In this document: piece by piece, positions 7,668-15,717 of the stretch
How the letters are laid out: each line of letters begins with the position of its first letter
Numbering within the stretch: position 1 is the stretch's first letter
Assembly: GCA_022736605.1 (NCBI GenBank)
Contig: DZDB01000012.1
Coordinates: 1-26,469, forward strand
Origin: Sideroxydans lithotrophicus
GTDB lineage: Bacteria; Pseudomonadota; Gammaproteobacteria; Burkholderiales; Sulfuriferulaceae
Reading direction: 5' to 3'
DNA: 26,469 nucleotides
The notes under the pieces: model-generated
The model's input: the letters and a program-made list of their open reading frames with translations, nothing else
Told to the model about the DNA's origin: nothing
Databases searched by the model: none
Position numbers and translations under genes: made by a program

Positions 7668-9824
7668 ATGAAGATTACTAAATCATTTCAGTATGGTCGC
7701 CATACCGTTACGCTAGAAACCGGCGAGATCGCTCGTCAAGCAGGCGGTGCCGTCTTGGTCAACATGGACGATACCGTGGTGCTGGTCACCGTGGTAGGGA
7801 AACACGAAGTCAAAGCCGGTCAGGACTTTTTTCCGCTAACGGTTGATTATCAGGAAAAAACCTACGCTGCAGGCAAGATTCCGGGTGGTTTTCTAAAACG
7901 TGAAAGCCGTCCCTCCGAAAAAGAAACGCTCACCTCACGGCTGATCGATCGGCCATTACGCCCGTTATTTCCAGAAGCGTTTTACAACGAAGTGCAAATC
8001 ATCGCCACCGTGATGTCGAGCAATCCTGAAGTCGATGCCGACATTCCTGCACTGATCGGCGCATCCGCTGCGCTGGCAGTGTCTGGCATCCCATTTGAAG
8101 GGCCGATTGGCGCCGCGCGCGTTGGTTTCATCAACGACGAATACGTGCTGAACCCACTTGCCAGCGAGCTCCCGCAATCGTCACTCGATCTGGTTGTTGC
8201 GGGCACCAGTAGCGCCGTGTTGATGGTCGAATCCGAAGCCAATGAATTATCCGAAGCCATCATGCTGGGCGCGGTCGTTTACGGCCATAGCCAAATGCAG
8301 GCAGCAATCAACGCCATCAACGAACTGGCAGATGAGGTCAATCCGGAACCTTGGGAATGGACTGCCCCAGCGGTCAACGCCGAACTGGTCGCCAAAGTCA
8401 CCGCCGCCGCCGAGGCGGGTCTGCAGCAGGCCTATCGCATGCGTCAGAAACGCGCGCGCTCGCTGGAAATCGACGCGGTACGCGGACGCGTCATGGATGC
8501 GCTGGTGACTGCCGACATGAACACCGTGCAGGTAAATGAAATCAACGATATTTTCCACGGCCTCGAAGCCAAAATCGTGCGCGGCCAGATTCTGGCTGGC
8601 GAACCACGCATCGACGGTCGCGACACCCGCACCGTCCGCCCGATCACGATCCGCACTGGCGTATTACCACGCACCCACGGTTCTGCGTTATTCACCCGCG
8701 GAGAAACCCAGGCGCTGGTGGTTGCCACCCTCGGCACCGGTCGTGACGAACAGAAAATTGACGCGCTGCAAGGCGAGTACAGTGACCGCTTCATGCTGCA
8801 TTACAACATGCCCCCGTACGCCACCGGCGAAACCGGCCGTGTGGGCACGCCAAAGCGCCGCGAAATCGGCCACGGCCGTCTCGCCAAACGTGCGCTGACA
8901 GCAGTGTTGCCAAGCCGCGAAGAGTTCGGCTACACCATGCGCCTGGTTTCCGAAATCACCGAATCCAATGGCTCTTCGTCGATGGCGTCAGTGTGTGGCG
9001 GTTGTCTCGCCTTGCTGGACGCAGGTGCGCCACTGAAAGCCCACGTGGCGGGCATTGCCATGGGTCTGATCAAGGATGGCAACCGCTTTGCCGTGCTCAC
9101 CGACATCCTCGGTGATGAGGACCACCTGGGCGACATGGATTTCAAGGTCGCCGGTACCGAAGCCGGTGTTACTGCGTTGCAGATGGATATCAAGATTACC
9201 GGCATCACCAAGGAAATCATGAAAGCGGCACTCGACCAGGCCAAGGAAGGCCGCATGCACATCCTCGGCATCATGAAATCCGCAGTTGACTCACCGCGCG
9301 TCGAAATGTCGGCCTACGCGCCACGCATCATCTCGATGAAGATCAATCCGGAAAAAATCCGCGACGTGATCGGCAAAGGCGGTGCAGTGATCCGCGCGCT
9401 GACCGAAGAAACCGGTACGCAGATTGATATTGACGAGGATGGCACGGTGAAAATTGCCTGCACCAGCAGTGAAGCTGGCGAAGCAGCGAAAAAGCGCATC
9501 GCTGAAATCACCGCTGAAGTGGAGGTCGGCAAGGCCTACGACGGCACCGTCATCAAACTGCTCGATTTCGGCGCAATCGTCAGCGTATTGCCTGGCAAAG
9601 ACGGCCTGCTGCACATCTCGCAAATCGCTCACGAGCGCGTCAATGCGGTCAGCGAATACCTGAGCGAAGGCCAGCAAGTCAAAGTGAAGATTCTGGAAGC
9701 AGATGAAAAAGGCCGCCTGCGTCTGTCGATGAAAGCACTGATCGACCCGCCGGTAAAAGCCGAACAGCCTGCACCCGATGCTGTCACGTCGCCAGCACAG
9801 GAAACCCCGGCGCAATCCGAGTAA
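7668..9824 (+). CDS. pnp: Polyribonucleotide nucleotidyltransferase (PNPase)
   Basis: A phosphorolytic 3'-5' exoribonuclease and part of the RNA degradosome. The 718 residues (E. coli 711) show the first RNase PH domain (1-230, with FPLTVDYQEKTYAAGKIPGG and FLKRESRPSEKETLTSRLID), a helical linker, the catalytic second RNase PH domain (about 310-550, TRGETQALVVATLGTGRDEQ, DILGDEDHLGDMDFKVAGT), a KH domain (about 555-615, IRDVIGKGGAVIRALTEETG) and an S1 domain (about 620-690), with a short Pro/Ala/Gln tail. AAGGAA at 7658-7663 supports the start. It is closed by a long palindromic terminator. Confidence 0.98.
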   Translation: MKITKSFQYGRHTVTLETGEIARQAGGAVLVNMDDTVVLVTVVGKHEVKAGQDFFPLTVDYQEKTYAAGKIPGGFLKRESRPSEKETLTSRLIDRPLRPLFPEAFYNEVQIIATVMSSNPEVDADIPALIGASAALAVSGIPFEGPIGAARVGFINDEYVLNPLASELPQSSLDLVVAGTSSAVLMVESEANELSEAIMLGAVVYGHSQMQAAINAINELADEVNPEPWEWTAPAVNAELVAKVTAAAEAGLQQAYRMRQKRARSLEIDAVRGRVMDALVTADMNTVQVNEINDIFHGLEAKIVRGQILAGEPRIDGRDTRTVRPITIRTGVLPRTHGSALFTRGETQALVVATLGTGRDEQKIDALQGEYSDRFMLHYNMPPYATGETGRVGTPKRREIGHGRLAKRALTAVLPSREEFGYTMRLVSEITESNGSSSMASVCGGCLALLDAGAPLKAHVAGIAMGLIKDGNRFAVLTDILGDEDHLGDMDFKVAGTEAGVTALQMDIKITGITKEIMKAALDQAKEGRMHILGIMKSAVDSPRVEMSAYAPRIISMKINPEKIRDVIGKGGAVIRALTEETGTQIDIDEDGTVKIACTSSEAGEAAKKRIAEITAEVEVGKAYDGTVIKLLDFGAIVSVLPGKDGLLHISQIAHERVNAVSEYLSEGQQVKVKILEADEKGRLRLSMKALIDPPVKAEQPAPDAVTSPAQETPAQSE

Positions 9825-9832
9825 AACCCATC

Positions 9833-9882
9833 GGTCAGCCAATAAAAAAGCAGCCTTCGGGCTGCTTTTTTATTGGCTGACC
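9833..9882. terminator. Long perfect palindrome: bidirectional terminator between pnp and convergent gene
   Basis: Arms 9833-9855 and 9860-9882 are exact 23-base reverse complements around a TTCG tetraloop. The core GCAGCC-TTCG-GGCTGC followed by TTTTTT is a classic intrinsic terminator. Because an A tract lies symmetrically upstream, the minus strand gives the same structure. It therefore closes both pnp (plus) and the dksA-linked gene (minus). Confidence 0.92.
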
Positions 9883-9916
9883 AAGCTTATACGAACAAGG
9901 CATTGGGATTACACGA

Positions 9917-10342
9917 TTATTTTACGTCCGCCAGGCTTTGCCACCAGCGTTTGCGACTGGCAGGCACCACCACAGGCTTAAGATCCACTGGCGGCACCTG
10001 GCTCATGACCCAGCCTGGCAAGATGGCCATTTTGCTTGAACCGCACGCCACGCCCAGATTATTCGGATCGTAAATCTTGACGAACGTCGGCTGCATCAAG
10101 TCATCAGCGTAAACGATGCCGCAATAGCTTTCGTCGTGGTCGCGGTGCAATAGCAGGTCGATTTCACGCACAAAGGTTTTTACCTGCTCGCGACTGGCCA
10201 CCTGTGTAGGCACCGCCTCGCCCACGGCATACAGATACCAGGGGGCGTCTGTATTTAAACGCGTCCAGAACGCGCTGAGTTGATCCCACGACAGCAAGCT
10301 GTAGAGCGTTCCATTGAGCTTGGTTTCAAATACGCTGTCCAT
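9917..10342 (-). CDS. Uncharacterised protein downstream of dksA
   Basis: A 141-residue protein I cannot assign to a named family. It has no signal peptide or membrane segment, is rich in aromatic residues (SLLSWDQLSAFWTRLN, APWYLYAVGEAVP), has a charged middle (REIDLLLHRDHDESYCGIVY) and ends in a basic Trp-rich tail (ASRKRWWQSLADVK). A strong GGGGG Shine-Dalgarno lies about 6 bases before the ATG at 10342, and base composition matches its neighbours, so it is a real gene. It begins 18 bases after the dksA stop, so the two are probably co-transcribed. It ends before the bidirectional terminator. A cytosolic accessory role is possible, but function is unknown. Confidence 0.85.
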   Translation of the reverse strand: MDSVFETKLNGTLYSLLSWDQLSAFWTRLNTDAPWYLYAVGEAVPTQVASREQVKTFVREIDLLLHRDHDESYCGIVYADDLMQPTFVKIYDPNNLGVACGSSKMAILPGWVMSQVPPVDLKPVVVPASRKRWWQSLADVK

Positions 10343-10360
10343 TACACCCCCTTGATCGAG

Positions 10361-10780
10361 TTAACGTGCAACCTGACGTTCGCGGAATTCATCCAGCGTC
10401 TTGCAGTCTATGCACAAGGTAGCCGTAGGGCGCGCTTCCAGGCGCTTCAGACCGATCTCCACACCACACCCTTCGCAATACCCGTAGTCTTCCGCATCTA
10501 TCTTGGCGATGGTCTCGTCTATCTTTTTAATCAGCTTGCGTTCGCGATCACGGTTACGCAACTCCAGCGCCATGTCGGACTCCTGACTGGCGCGGTCATT
10601 GGGATCGGCAAACAAGGTTGCATCTTCCTGCATGGCATGAATGGTGCCATCAATGTCTTGCGACAATTCAGCTTTCCAGCCTTCCAGGATTTTGCGAAAA
10701 TGCTTGAGCTGCGCGGCGCTCATGTATGCCTCGTTTTTTTTAGGAACATAGGGCGTAAATTTTTTGAATTCTGTTGCCAT
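10361..10780 (-). CDS. dksA: RNA polymerase-binding transcription factor DksA
   Basis: Binds the RNA polymerase secondary channel and, with ppGpp, mediates the stringent response at rRNA and amino-acid promoters. From the ATG at 10780 it has 139 residues (E. coli 151). It has a coiled coil with the tip motif DPNDRA (DxxDxA, residues 59-64), the conserved ELRNRDRERKLIKKI, and a zinc finger with Cys102, Cys105, Cys123 and Cys126 (CEGC...CIDC). An in-frame ATG at 10816 would add 12 residues unlike the family N-terminus, so MATEFKKFTPYVPKK is preferred. It is divergent from the cbbY-like gene and followed by an unnamed gene. Confidence 0.95.
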   Translation of the reverse strand: MATEFKKFTPYVPKKNEAYMSAAQLKHFRKILEGWKAELSQDIDGTIHAMQEDATLFADPNDRASQESDMALELRNRDRERKLIKKIDETIAKIDAEDYGYCEGCGVEIGLKRLEARPTATLCIDCKTLDEFRERQVAR

Positions 10781-10822
10781 AGTATTAACCGATCTCAAAA
10801 TTGCCGAAAAATGCAATCCGCT

Positions 10823-10851
10823 TTAATAGCAGAAATCCAATCCAAGAGCAA
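10823..10851 (-). promoter_or_regulatory. Possible sigma-70 promoter of dksA
   Basis: On the minus strand TTGCTC (complement of 10846-10851) and TATTAA (complement of 10823-10828) are 17 bp apart, reading towards dksA. The match is moderate (4/6 and 4/6), so this is a candidate only. Confidence 0.4.
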
Positions 10852-10875
10852 CATTTACCCTTGCGAGCATCCACT

Positions 10876-11637
10876 ATGCAATTGAAAGCATTATTATTTG
10901 ACGTTGATGGCACCCTTGCCGATACCGAGCGCGACGGTCACCGCGTGGCATTCAACGCCGCCTTTTCCGAGTACGGTCTGGACTGGCAATGGGACGTCGC
11001 ATTATACGGCCAGTTGCTGGCTGTGACGGGCGGCAAGGAACGCATGCACTATTACGTTGACGCGTTTCGCAGCGATTACGTCAAGCCCGCCGATTTTGTC
11101 GAATTGGTAGCGGCGTTACACCGCGCCAAAACCCGCCATTACACGCGCATGCTGCAGGAAGGCGGCATTCCCATGCGTAGCGGCGTGGTGCGCCTGCTCA
11201 AGGAAGTACGCGATGCAGGTTTGCGCCTCGCCATTGCCACCACCACCACGCCAGAAAACGTCACCGCCCTGTTGCGTCACAGCCTGGCGGACGATGCCAA
11301 CGACTGGTTCGAGGTGATTGCAGCCGGCGACATCGTGCCAGCCAAGAAACCCGCTGCCGATATTTACCTTTGGGCAATGCAGCAGATGCAACTCAAGCCC
11401 GAAGCCTGTTTTGCGTTTGAGGATTCGGAAAATGGTCTGCGTTCAAGCCTGGGCGCCGGACTGAAAACCCTGGTGACCATCAACGACTATACCCGTAACC
11501 AACCCTTCAGTGGTGCGGTCGCCGTGCTATCGGATTTGGGTGAACCCGGCCAATCGCCGCTAATATTGGCCGGTCATTTATGTGGCCAGGATTACGTCAA
11601 TCTGACCGCCATCCGGCGCTGGCACGCCGCCGACTGA
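10876..11637 (+). CDS. cbbY: CbbY-like HAD-family sugar-phosphate phosphatase
   Basis: A haloacid dehalogenase-superfamily phosphatase. CbbY in phototrophs and autotrophs hydrolyses xylulose-1,5-bisphosphate, a Rubisco inhibitor. The 253-residue protein has HAD motif I LLFDVDGTLADTE (nucleophile Asp9, acid Asp11), the CbbY-type cap with WQWDVALYGQLLAVTGGKER, motif II IATTTTPENV, the motif III lysine in VPAKKPAADIY, and motif IV FEDSENGLRSSLGAGL. The start at 10876 follows from alignment with motif I; the longer reading from 10801 overlaps the promoter region. No Rubisco or other Calvin-cycle gene is in the window, so the exact substrate is inferred from similarity and the symbol is provisional. 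It converges on folD with only three bases between stops. Confidence 0.82.
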   Translation: MQLKALLFDVDGTLADTERDGHRVAFNAAFSEYGLDWQWDVALYGQLLAVTGGKERMHYYVDAFRSDYVKPADFVELVAALHRAKTRHYTRMLQEGGIPMRSGVVRLLKEVRDAGLRLAIATTTTPENVTALLRHSLADDANDWFEVIAAGDIVPAKKPAADIYLWAMQQMQLKPEACFAFEDSENGLRSSLGAGLKTLVTINDYTRNQPFSGAVAVLSDLGEPGQSPLILAGHLCGQDYVNLTAIRRWHAAD

Positions 11638-11640
11638 AAG

Positions 11641-12495
11641 CTATGGGCGATGCGTCTCCAGCGCCTGCAAGGTGTTCTGTAACAGCATCGCCACGGTCAT
11701 TGGCCCGACCCCGCCCGGCACCGGCGTAATCCACGCGGCGCGCTCGGCGGCACCGGCATACTCCACATCGCCGCACAGACTACCGTCAGGCCGCCGGTTT
11801 ATGCCCACATCTACCACTGTTGCACCGGGCTTGATCCACTCACCTTTTACCAGCCCCGGTTTGCCTACTGCCACCACAACAATATCTGCCTGCCGTACAT
11901 GACTCGCCAAATCACGGGTAAAACGATGGCATGTTGTCACCGTACAGCCTGCCAATAGCAGTTCCAGCCCCATCGGTCGCCCCACATGGTTGGACGACCC
12001 AACCACGACTGCATGCAAGCCCTTGAGATCAGTGTGCGCGGTGCGTAGCAACGCCATCACGCCATACGGCGTACACGAACGCAGCGTCGGCATGCGTACC
12101 GCCAGCCGCCCGATGTTATACGGATGAAACCCATCGACATCCTTGTCAGGATGCGTGCGCTCAATCACCGTTTCGGTGTCAATGTGCGGCGGTAATGGCA
12201 ACTGAACCAGAATCCCGTCCACCGTCACATCCTCATTGAGCGCATCAATCAGCGCCAGCAGCGCAGCCTGCGTGGTGTCGGCAGGCAAATCGTGCGAAAT
12301 CGACCGCACCCCGGCTTTTGCACAGGCATTGCGCTTGTTGCGCACATAAATCGCCGATGCCGGGTCTGCGCCAACCAGAATCACTGCCAGAGTCGGAACC
12401 GACTTGCCTGCCGCCACGCGCGCACTGACCCGGCCTTGAATGTCGACAATCATGCGTTCCGACAGGCTTTTTCCATCTAGTAATTGTGCTGGCAT
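11641..12495 (-). CDS. folD: Bifunctional methylenetetrahydrofolate dehydrogenase/cyclohydrolase FolD
   Basis: Interconverts 5,10-methylene-THF, 5,10-methenyl-THF and 10-formyl-THF using NADP, supplying one-carbon units for purine and fMet synthesis. The 284 residues (E. coli 288) begin MPAQLLDGKSLSERM. They contain the catalytic pair Tyr50/Lys54 in YVRNKRNACAKAG, the substrate motif VDGILVQLPLPPHID, the Rossmann stretch VVVGSSNHVGRPMG and the C-terminal signature TPVPGGVGPMTVAMLLQNT. The ATG at 12495 is preferred over one 11 codons further upstream because it matches the usual N-terminus. The gene is divergent from the tRNA-Pro promoter. Confidence 0.97.
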   Translation of the reverse strand: MPAQLLDGKSLSERMIVDIQGRVSARVAAGKSVPTLAVILVGADPASAIYVRNKRNACAKAGVRSISHDLPADTTQAALLALIDALNEDVTVDGILVQLPLPPHIDTETVIERTHPDKDVDGFHPYNIGRLAVRMPTLRSCTPYGVMALLRTAHTDLKGLHAVVVGSSNHVGRPMGLELLLAGCTVTTCHRFTRDLASHVRQADIVVVAVGKPGLVKGEWIKPGATVVDVGINRRPDGSLCGDVEYAGAAERAAWITPVPGGVGPMTVAMLLQNTLQALETHRP

Positions 12496-12561
12496 GATCG
12501 ATCCGGGCGACGTCAAAGGCGCAATCATCGCATTTTTAACGCCATTAACTCAAGATCAAGA

Positions 12562-12590
12562 TTGACCGATGGGGATCGCGCAGGTATAGT
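12562..12590 (+). promoter_or_regulatory. Sigma-70 promoter of the tRNA-Pro-Arg-His unit
   Basis: TTGACC (12562-12567) and TATAGT (12585-12590) are 17 bp apart. The predicted start at about 12597 is four bases before tRNA-Pro. Confidence 0.85.
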
Positions 12591-12600
12591 GCTGACCTTT

Positions 12601-12677
12601 CGGGGCGTAGCGTAGTCTGGTAGCGCGCCTGGTTTGGGACCAGGATGTCGGGAGTTCAAATCTCTCCGCCCCGACCA
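12601..12677 (+). tRNA. tRNA-Pro (anticodon TGG)
   Basis: The acceptor CGGGGCG pairs with CGCCCCG (12667-12673). The anticodon loop TTTGGGA sits in a CCTGG/CCAGG stem, the T-loop is TTCAAAT, and CCA is encoded at 12675-12677. It is the first of three tRNAs in one unit. Confidence 0.97.
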
Positions 12678-12719
12678 AATTTCCCATCAAACCGGTTGTG
12701 TTTGGTGCCGGTTAGTGAG

Positions 12720-12796
12720 CTGCCCGTAGCTCAACCGGATAGAGCACCAGCCTTCTAAGCTGGGGGTTACAGGTTCGATTCCTGTCGGGCAGGCCA
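12720..12796 (+). tRNA. tRNA-Arg (anticodon TCT)
   Basis: The acceptor CTGCCCG (12720-12726) pairs with CGGGCAG (12786-12792). The anticodon loop CTTCTAA sits in a CCAGC/GCTGG stem. The T-arm is ACAGG-TTCGATT-CCTGT, the discriminator is G, and CCA is encoded. Confidence 0.96.
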
Positions 12797-12813
12797 GTTT
12801 TCCCTTCTTCAAC

Positions 12814-12890
12814 GGTGGATGTAGCTCAGTTGGTAGAGTCCCGGATTGTGATTCCGGTTGTCGTGGGTTCGAGCCCCATCATCCACCCCA
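12814..12890 (+). tRNA. tRNA-His (anticodon GTG)
   Basis: The acceptor GTGGATG pairs with CATCCAC. The encoded G at 12814 corresponds to the G-1 that marks tRNA-His and faces C at 12887. The anticodon loop TTGTGAT sits in a CCGGA/TCCGG stem, and CCA is encoded at 12888-12890. No clear terminator follows. Confidence 0.96.
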
Positions 12891-13114
12891 CTCCACCTTG
12901 CTGATCTTCGGCTCATACCGTCAACTCAGCAGCCAGCACAATACTCCGCTGCATACAGCCACCCAGAACACGGCTTGATCCGGGTCAAGATGGCATGCGC
13001 CCGAGCGTACGATTCTGTTCATTTCATTCTCCTGTCCGTTTGCAAAATGACGACAAGTCCAGTCTAATCAGCCCCGGGCTCAGGAGATGCGCCCGACTTG
13101 TTACGGGTAAAAAA
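12891..13114. other. Intergenic stretch after tRNA-His
   Basis: I find no convincing gene, terminator or consensus promoter in these 224 bases. It must hold the 3' end of the tRNA precursor and the promoter of the WYL regulator. A small GC-rich near-palindrome (CAGCCCCGGGCTCAG) lies about 35-50 bases before the WYL ATG and could be an operator; that is speculation. Confidence 0.4.
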
Positions 13115-14083
13115 ATGGATCGCACTGAACGCTTTTATCTGATCGAACGCCTGCTCGGCGCGCGCCGCAGTACGCCACGCAGCCTGTTACTGAACGAACT
13201 CGGCGTATCGTGGGCGACGCTCAAGCGTGATCTCGATTATTTACGCAACCGCCTGAATGCACCCATCGTGTTTGACCGCGGACTGGGCGGCTATCGCTTT
13301 GAACAACAAGCCAGCAGTTTCGAGTTGCCGGGCCTGTGGTTCAACGCCAGCGAAGCACACGCCCTGCTCACGCTGCATAGCCTGCTGACAGAAATCCAGC
13401 CGGGCCTGCTGAGCGCGCACATCGAACCGCTGAAACTCAGACTCGGCGCCATACTGGCGTCCGCCGGACATGCGCAGGATGACGTCAAAAGCCGTATTCG
13501 CATGTTGACTATGGCGGCACGGCAGGCCTCACCCGCAAGCTTCGAGGTCATCGCCCACGCTGTGCTGGCACGCAGGCAATTGCTAATCAGTCACTACAAC
13601 CGTGCCAGCGACGCGTTGGTCGAACGTACCGTGTCGCCGCAGCGCCTGGTGTATTACCGTGACAACTGGTATCTGGATGCGTGGTGCCACAGCCGCGATG
13701 CGATACGCTCGTTTGCGCTGGATGCAATCCGCGCTGCACAACCGCTCAGCGTATCTGCGGTAGAACTGCATGACAGCGCGCTGGATGCCGAACTGGGCAG
13801 CGGCTACGGAATTTTCTCCGGCGCGGCAGTGCAGTGGGCACAGCTCAAATTCAGCGCCACGCGAGCACGCTGGGTGGCGCAGGAACGCTGGCATAAAGAC
13901 CAACGCAGCCGCTGGCTGGATAGCGGCGAATACGTGCTGGAACTGCCGTATGCCGACGCGCGCGAACTGTTGATGGATATTCTGCGCCACGGGGGCGAAG
14001 TCGAAGTGCTGGCACCACCCGCGCTGCGTCAGGCGGTACAGAACGAGCTGGCACAGGCGCTGGCGCGCTATCGCACCCGCTGA
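13115..14083 (+). CDS. WYL-domain helix-turn-helix transcriptional regulator (YafY type)
   Basis: Probably a DNA-binding regulator. The 322 residues have an N-terminal winged helix-turn-helix (1-65, RFYLIERLLGARRSTPRSLL...LGVSWATLKRDLDYLRN). A WYL domain follows (about 145-225, LLISHYNRASDALVERTVSP and LVYYRDNWYLDAWCHSRDAI), then a WCX C-terminal extension ending ARYRTR. WYL domains sense ligands or single-stranded nucleic acid in several families, but the signal here is unknown. The ATG at 13115 is chosen because the 40 extra residues possible from 12995 look non-coding. The gene stands alone between the tRNA unit and a convergent GAF gene whose stop codon abuts its own. No target operator can be named. 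Confidence 0.85.
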   Translation: MDRTERFYLIERLLGARRSTPRSLLLNELGVSWATLKRDLDYLRNRLNAPIVFDRGLGGYRFEQQASSFELPGLWFNASEAHALLTLHSLLTEIQPGLLSAHIEPLKLRLGAILASAGHAQDDVKSRIRMLTMAARQASPASFEVIAHAVLARRQLLISHYNRASDALVERTVSPQRLVYYRDNWYLDAWCHSRDAIRSFALDAIRAAQPLSVSAVELHDSALDAELGSGYGIFSGAAVQWAQLKFSATRARWVAQERWHKDQRSRWLDSGEYVLELPYADARELLMDILRHGGEVEVLAPPALRQAVQNELAQALARYRTR

Positions 14084-14839
14084 TTATTTCTCCAGCCGTT
14101 TGCTATGCTTCTGCAGGCTGCCGCTGAGCTGGGAGATGATCTCGGATGCCGCCTGAATAATCTGCTTGGAGCCGAACCCGGCCTGGGTCATTTCACGGAA
14201 AAACGTCTTGGCAACGATGCGCGCCATTTTGTCGGTGTCATAAGCGGTCGCCAGCATCACACCGCCAATCGCGTTGTCGGCTTCCTGCGCCAGCGCGATC
14301 TGGGCGAAGCGCGAATTCAGCAGGTTTTGCAGATGCACCGTCTGGATCGCCTTGCCCGTCAACTGCGCAATCATTTCCAGCACGGCAAGGTCGCTGGCGT
14401 CGAATGCACTGGCGCTGACAGGATGAGTGACGTTCATCACGCCAATGGTGCTGCCTTCGGCGCGGATAGGCACGACCATCAGGCTGTTACTGGTGTGCGA
14501 TTTGCGCCGCGCCAGATGCGCGTAGGGCGAGGCCGTAATGTCTTCCACCAGCAGCGCCACACCGTTTGCCGCCACTTGCCCGGCGATGCCTTCACCGTGC
14601 GCCACCAGCTGCGTATACGCCACCTCGGGCAGGGCGCCATAACTGGCGCGAACCTGCAGGCGCGGCACATCAGCCTGCTCTTCTGCATACAGCATGATGG
14701 AACATTGCGCTGCGTTCAGCATCACCGCCGCGCGCTCAGCGAGGGTATCGAGCTGTTGATCCAGTGAGCCGTGGGTATCCAGAAATCCGGCCAGCTGATG
14801 CAGCTTGTCGAGCAGGCCCTCCGGTTTCCGCTTCATCAT
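14084..14839 (-). CDS. GAF domain-containing protein
   Basis: A 251-residue cytosolic protein with one GAF sensor domain (about residues 28-170: LDTLAERAAVMLNAAQCSIM, YAEEQADVPRLQVRASYGAL, HGEGIAGQVAANGVALLVED, SLMVVPIRAEGSTIGVMNVT). A helical C-terminal region follows with no recognisable output domain (no HTH, kinase or GGDEF). It may act through protein contacts or be a stand-alone sensor. Two adjacent ATGs (14839, 14836) follow a GGGGG Shine-Dalgarno; the second has the better spacing. The gene begins six bases after the cnoX stop, so it is the third gene of purB-cnoX-GAF. Its stop directly abuts that of the convergent WYL gene. Confidence 0.85.
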   Translation of the reverse strand: MMKRKPEGLLDKLHQLAGFLDTHGSLDQQLDTLAERAAVMLNAAQCSIMLYAEEQADVPRLQVRASYGALPEVAYTQLVAHGEGIAGQVAANGVALLVEDITASPYAHLARRKSHTSNSLMVVPIRAEGSTIGVMNVTHPVSASAFDASDLAVLEMIAQLTGKAIQTVHLQNLLNSRFAQIALAQEADNAIGGVMLATAYDTDKMARIVAKTFFREMTQAGFGSKQIIQAASEIISQLSGSLQKHSKRLEK

Positions 14840-14845
14840 GCCCCC

Positions 14846-15703
14846 TTAATTGAGCGCACTCGCCATTTTGCGGCGATAGGCATTCACCAGTTCACCACTA
14901 CCACCCAGCATGTCAAAGACATTCAGCAGGGTTTTACGCGCGATGCCATCCTGCCAGGTTTTGTCGCGCAGCAACATTTCCAGCAATTCGTCCATGGCCG
15001 CCTCGTAACGCTGCTGCGCCACCAGCCAGTTTGCCAGCGCAAGGCGCGCGGCCTGGTCGTTGCCATCGGCTGCGACGGCGGCACGCAGACTGGTTTCGTC
15101 ACCCGCCCCGACCGCCTGCTGGGCGAATTCAGAACGCGCGCGCAGCTGCATGGCGCGCGGCCGACCAGCAGTTTGCTCCGACAGCGAATCGAGCAGGGTA
15201 TTGACCTGCTCGAGTTCGTTCAGCGACAGCATCACCTCGGCAGCGTCGAGCCGCACCTGTTCGTTGTTCGGGTCGAGCTTGCTTGCTTCGGCCAGCATTT
15301 GCAGCGCCTTGGCGGCGTCGCCTTCGGCAAACAGCACCATGGCTGCAGTACGGATATCATCAGCGGGCGACGGAAACAGACGCTCGATGAACTGACGCAC
15401 AGCAGATTCCGGCAGCGCACCGGTGAAGCCATCGGCCAGCTCACCACCGACAAATGCGCGCACATCGGGAATGCCGCGCACGCCGTATTTGGTCGCCAGC
15501 TCGGGCACCAGTTCGGTGTTGAGCTTGGCCAGGATGAACTTGCCCTGATATTCCGCCGCGAGTTTTTCCAGCACCGGTTTCAAGGCGCGGCACGGGCCGC
15601 ACCATTCGGCCCAGAAATCCACCAGCACCGGGCGGGTTTTCGAGCCTTCGATTACTACCTGCTGAAAATTGCTGGCGTCGACGTCAATTGCAAACTCACT
15701 CAT
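14846..15703 (-). CDS. cnoX: Thioredoxin-TPR co-chaperone, CnoX/YbbN family
   Basis: The family combines a thioredoxin fold with TPR-like repeats, acts as a holdase and passes clients to GroEL or DnaK. The 285 residues (E. coli 284) show the thioredoxin domain (1-110, VLVDFWAEWCGPCRALKPVL, cis-Pro region GVRGIPDVRAFVGGE). Helical repeats follow (about 118-285, AMVLFAEGDAAKALQMLAEA, RLALANWLVAQQRYEAAMDE). The active-site Cys35/Cys38 pair (WCGPC) is intact, whereas the E. coli protein lacks the first cysteine, so this one may retain redox activity. An AAAGGA Shine-Dalgarno precedes the ATG, 14 bases after purB. The neighbours suggest co-transcription with purB. Confidence 0.93.
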   Translation of the reverse strand: MSEFAIDVDASNFQQVVIEGSKTRPVLVDFWAEWCGPCRALKPVLEKLAAEYQGKFILAKLNTELVPELATKYGVRGIPDVRAFVGGELADGFTGALPESAVRQFIERLFPSPADDIRTAAMVLFAEGDAAKALQMLAEASKLDPNNEQVRLDAAEVMLSLNELEQVNTLLDSLSEQTAGRPRAMQLRARSEFAQQAVGAGDETSLRAAVAADGNDQAARLALANWLVAQQRYEAAMDELLEMLLRDKTWQDGIARKTLLNVFDMLGGSGELVNAYRRKMASALN

Positions 15704-15717
15704 GCTCAGTCCTTTGT

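Noticed and set aside
12995..13114. A 40-residue N-terminal extension of the WYL regulator
   Set aside because: The residues precede the normal helix-turn-helix start and look like translated spacer; the ATG at 13115 fits the family.
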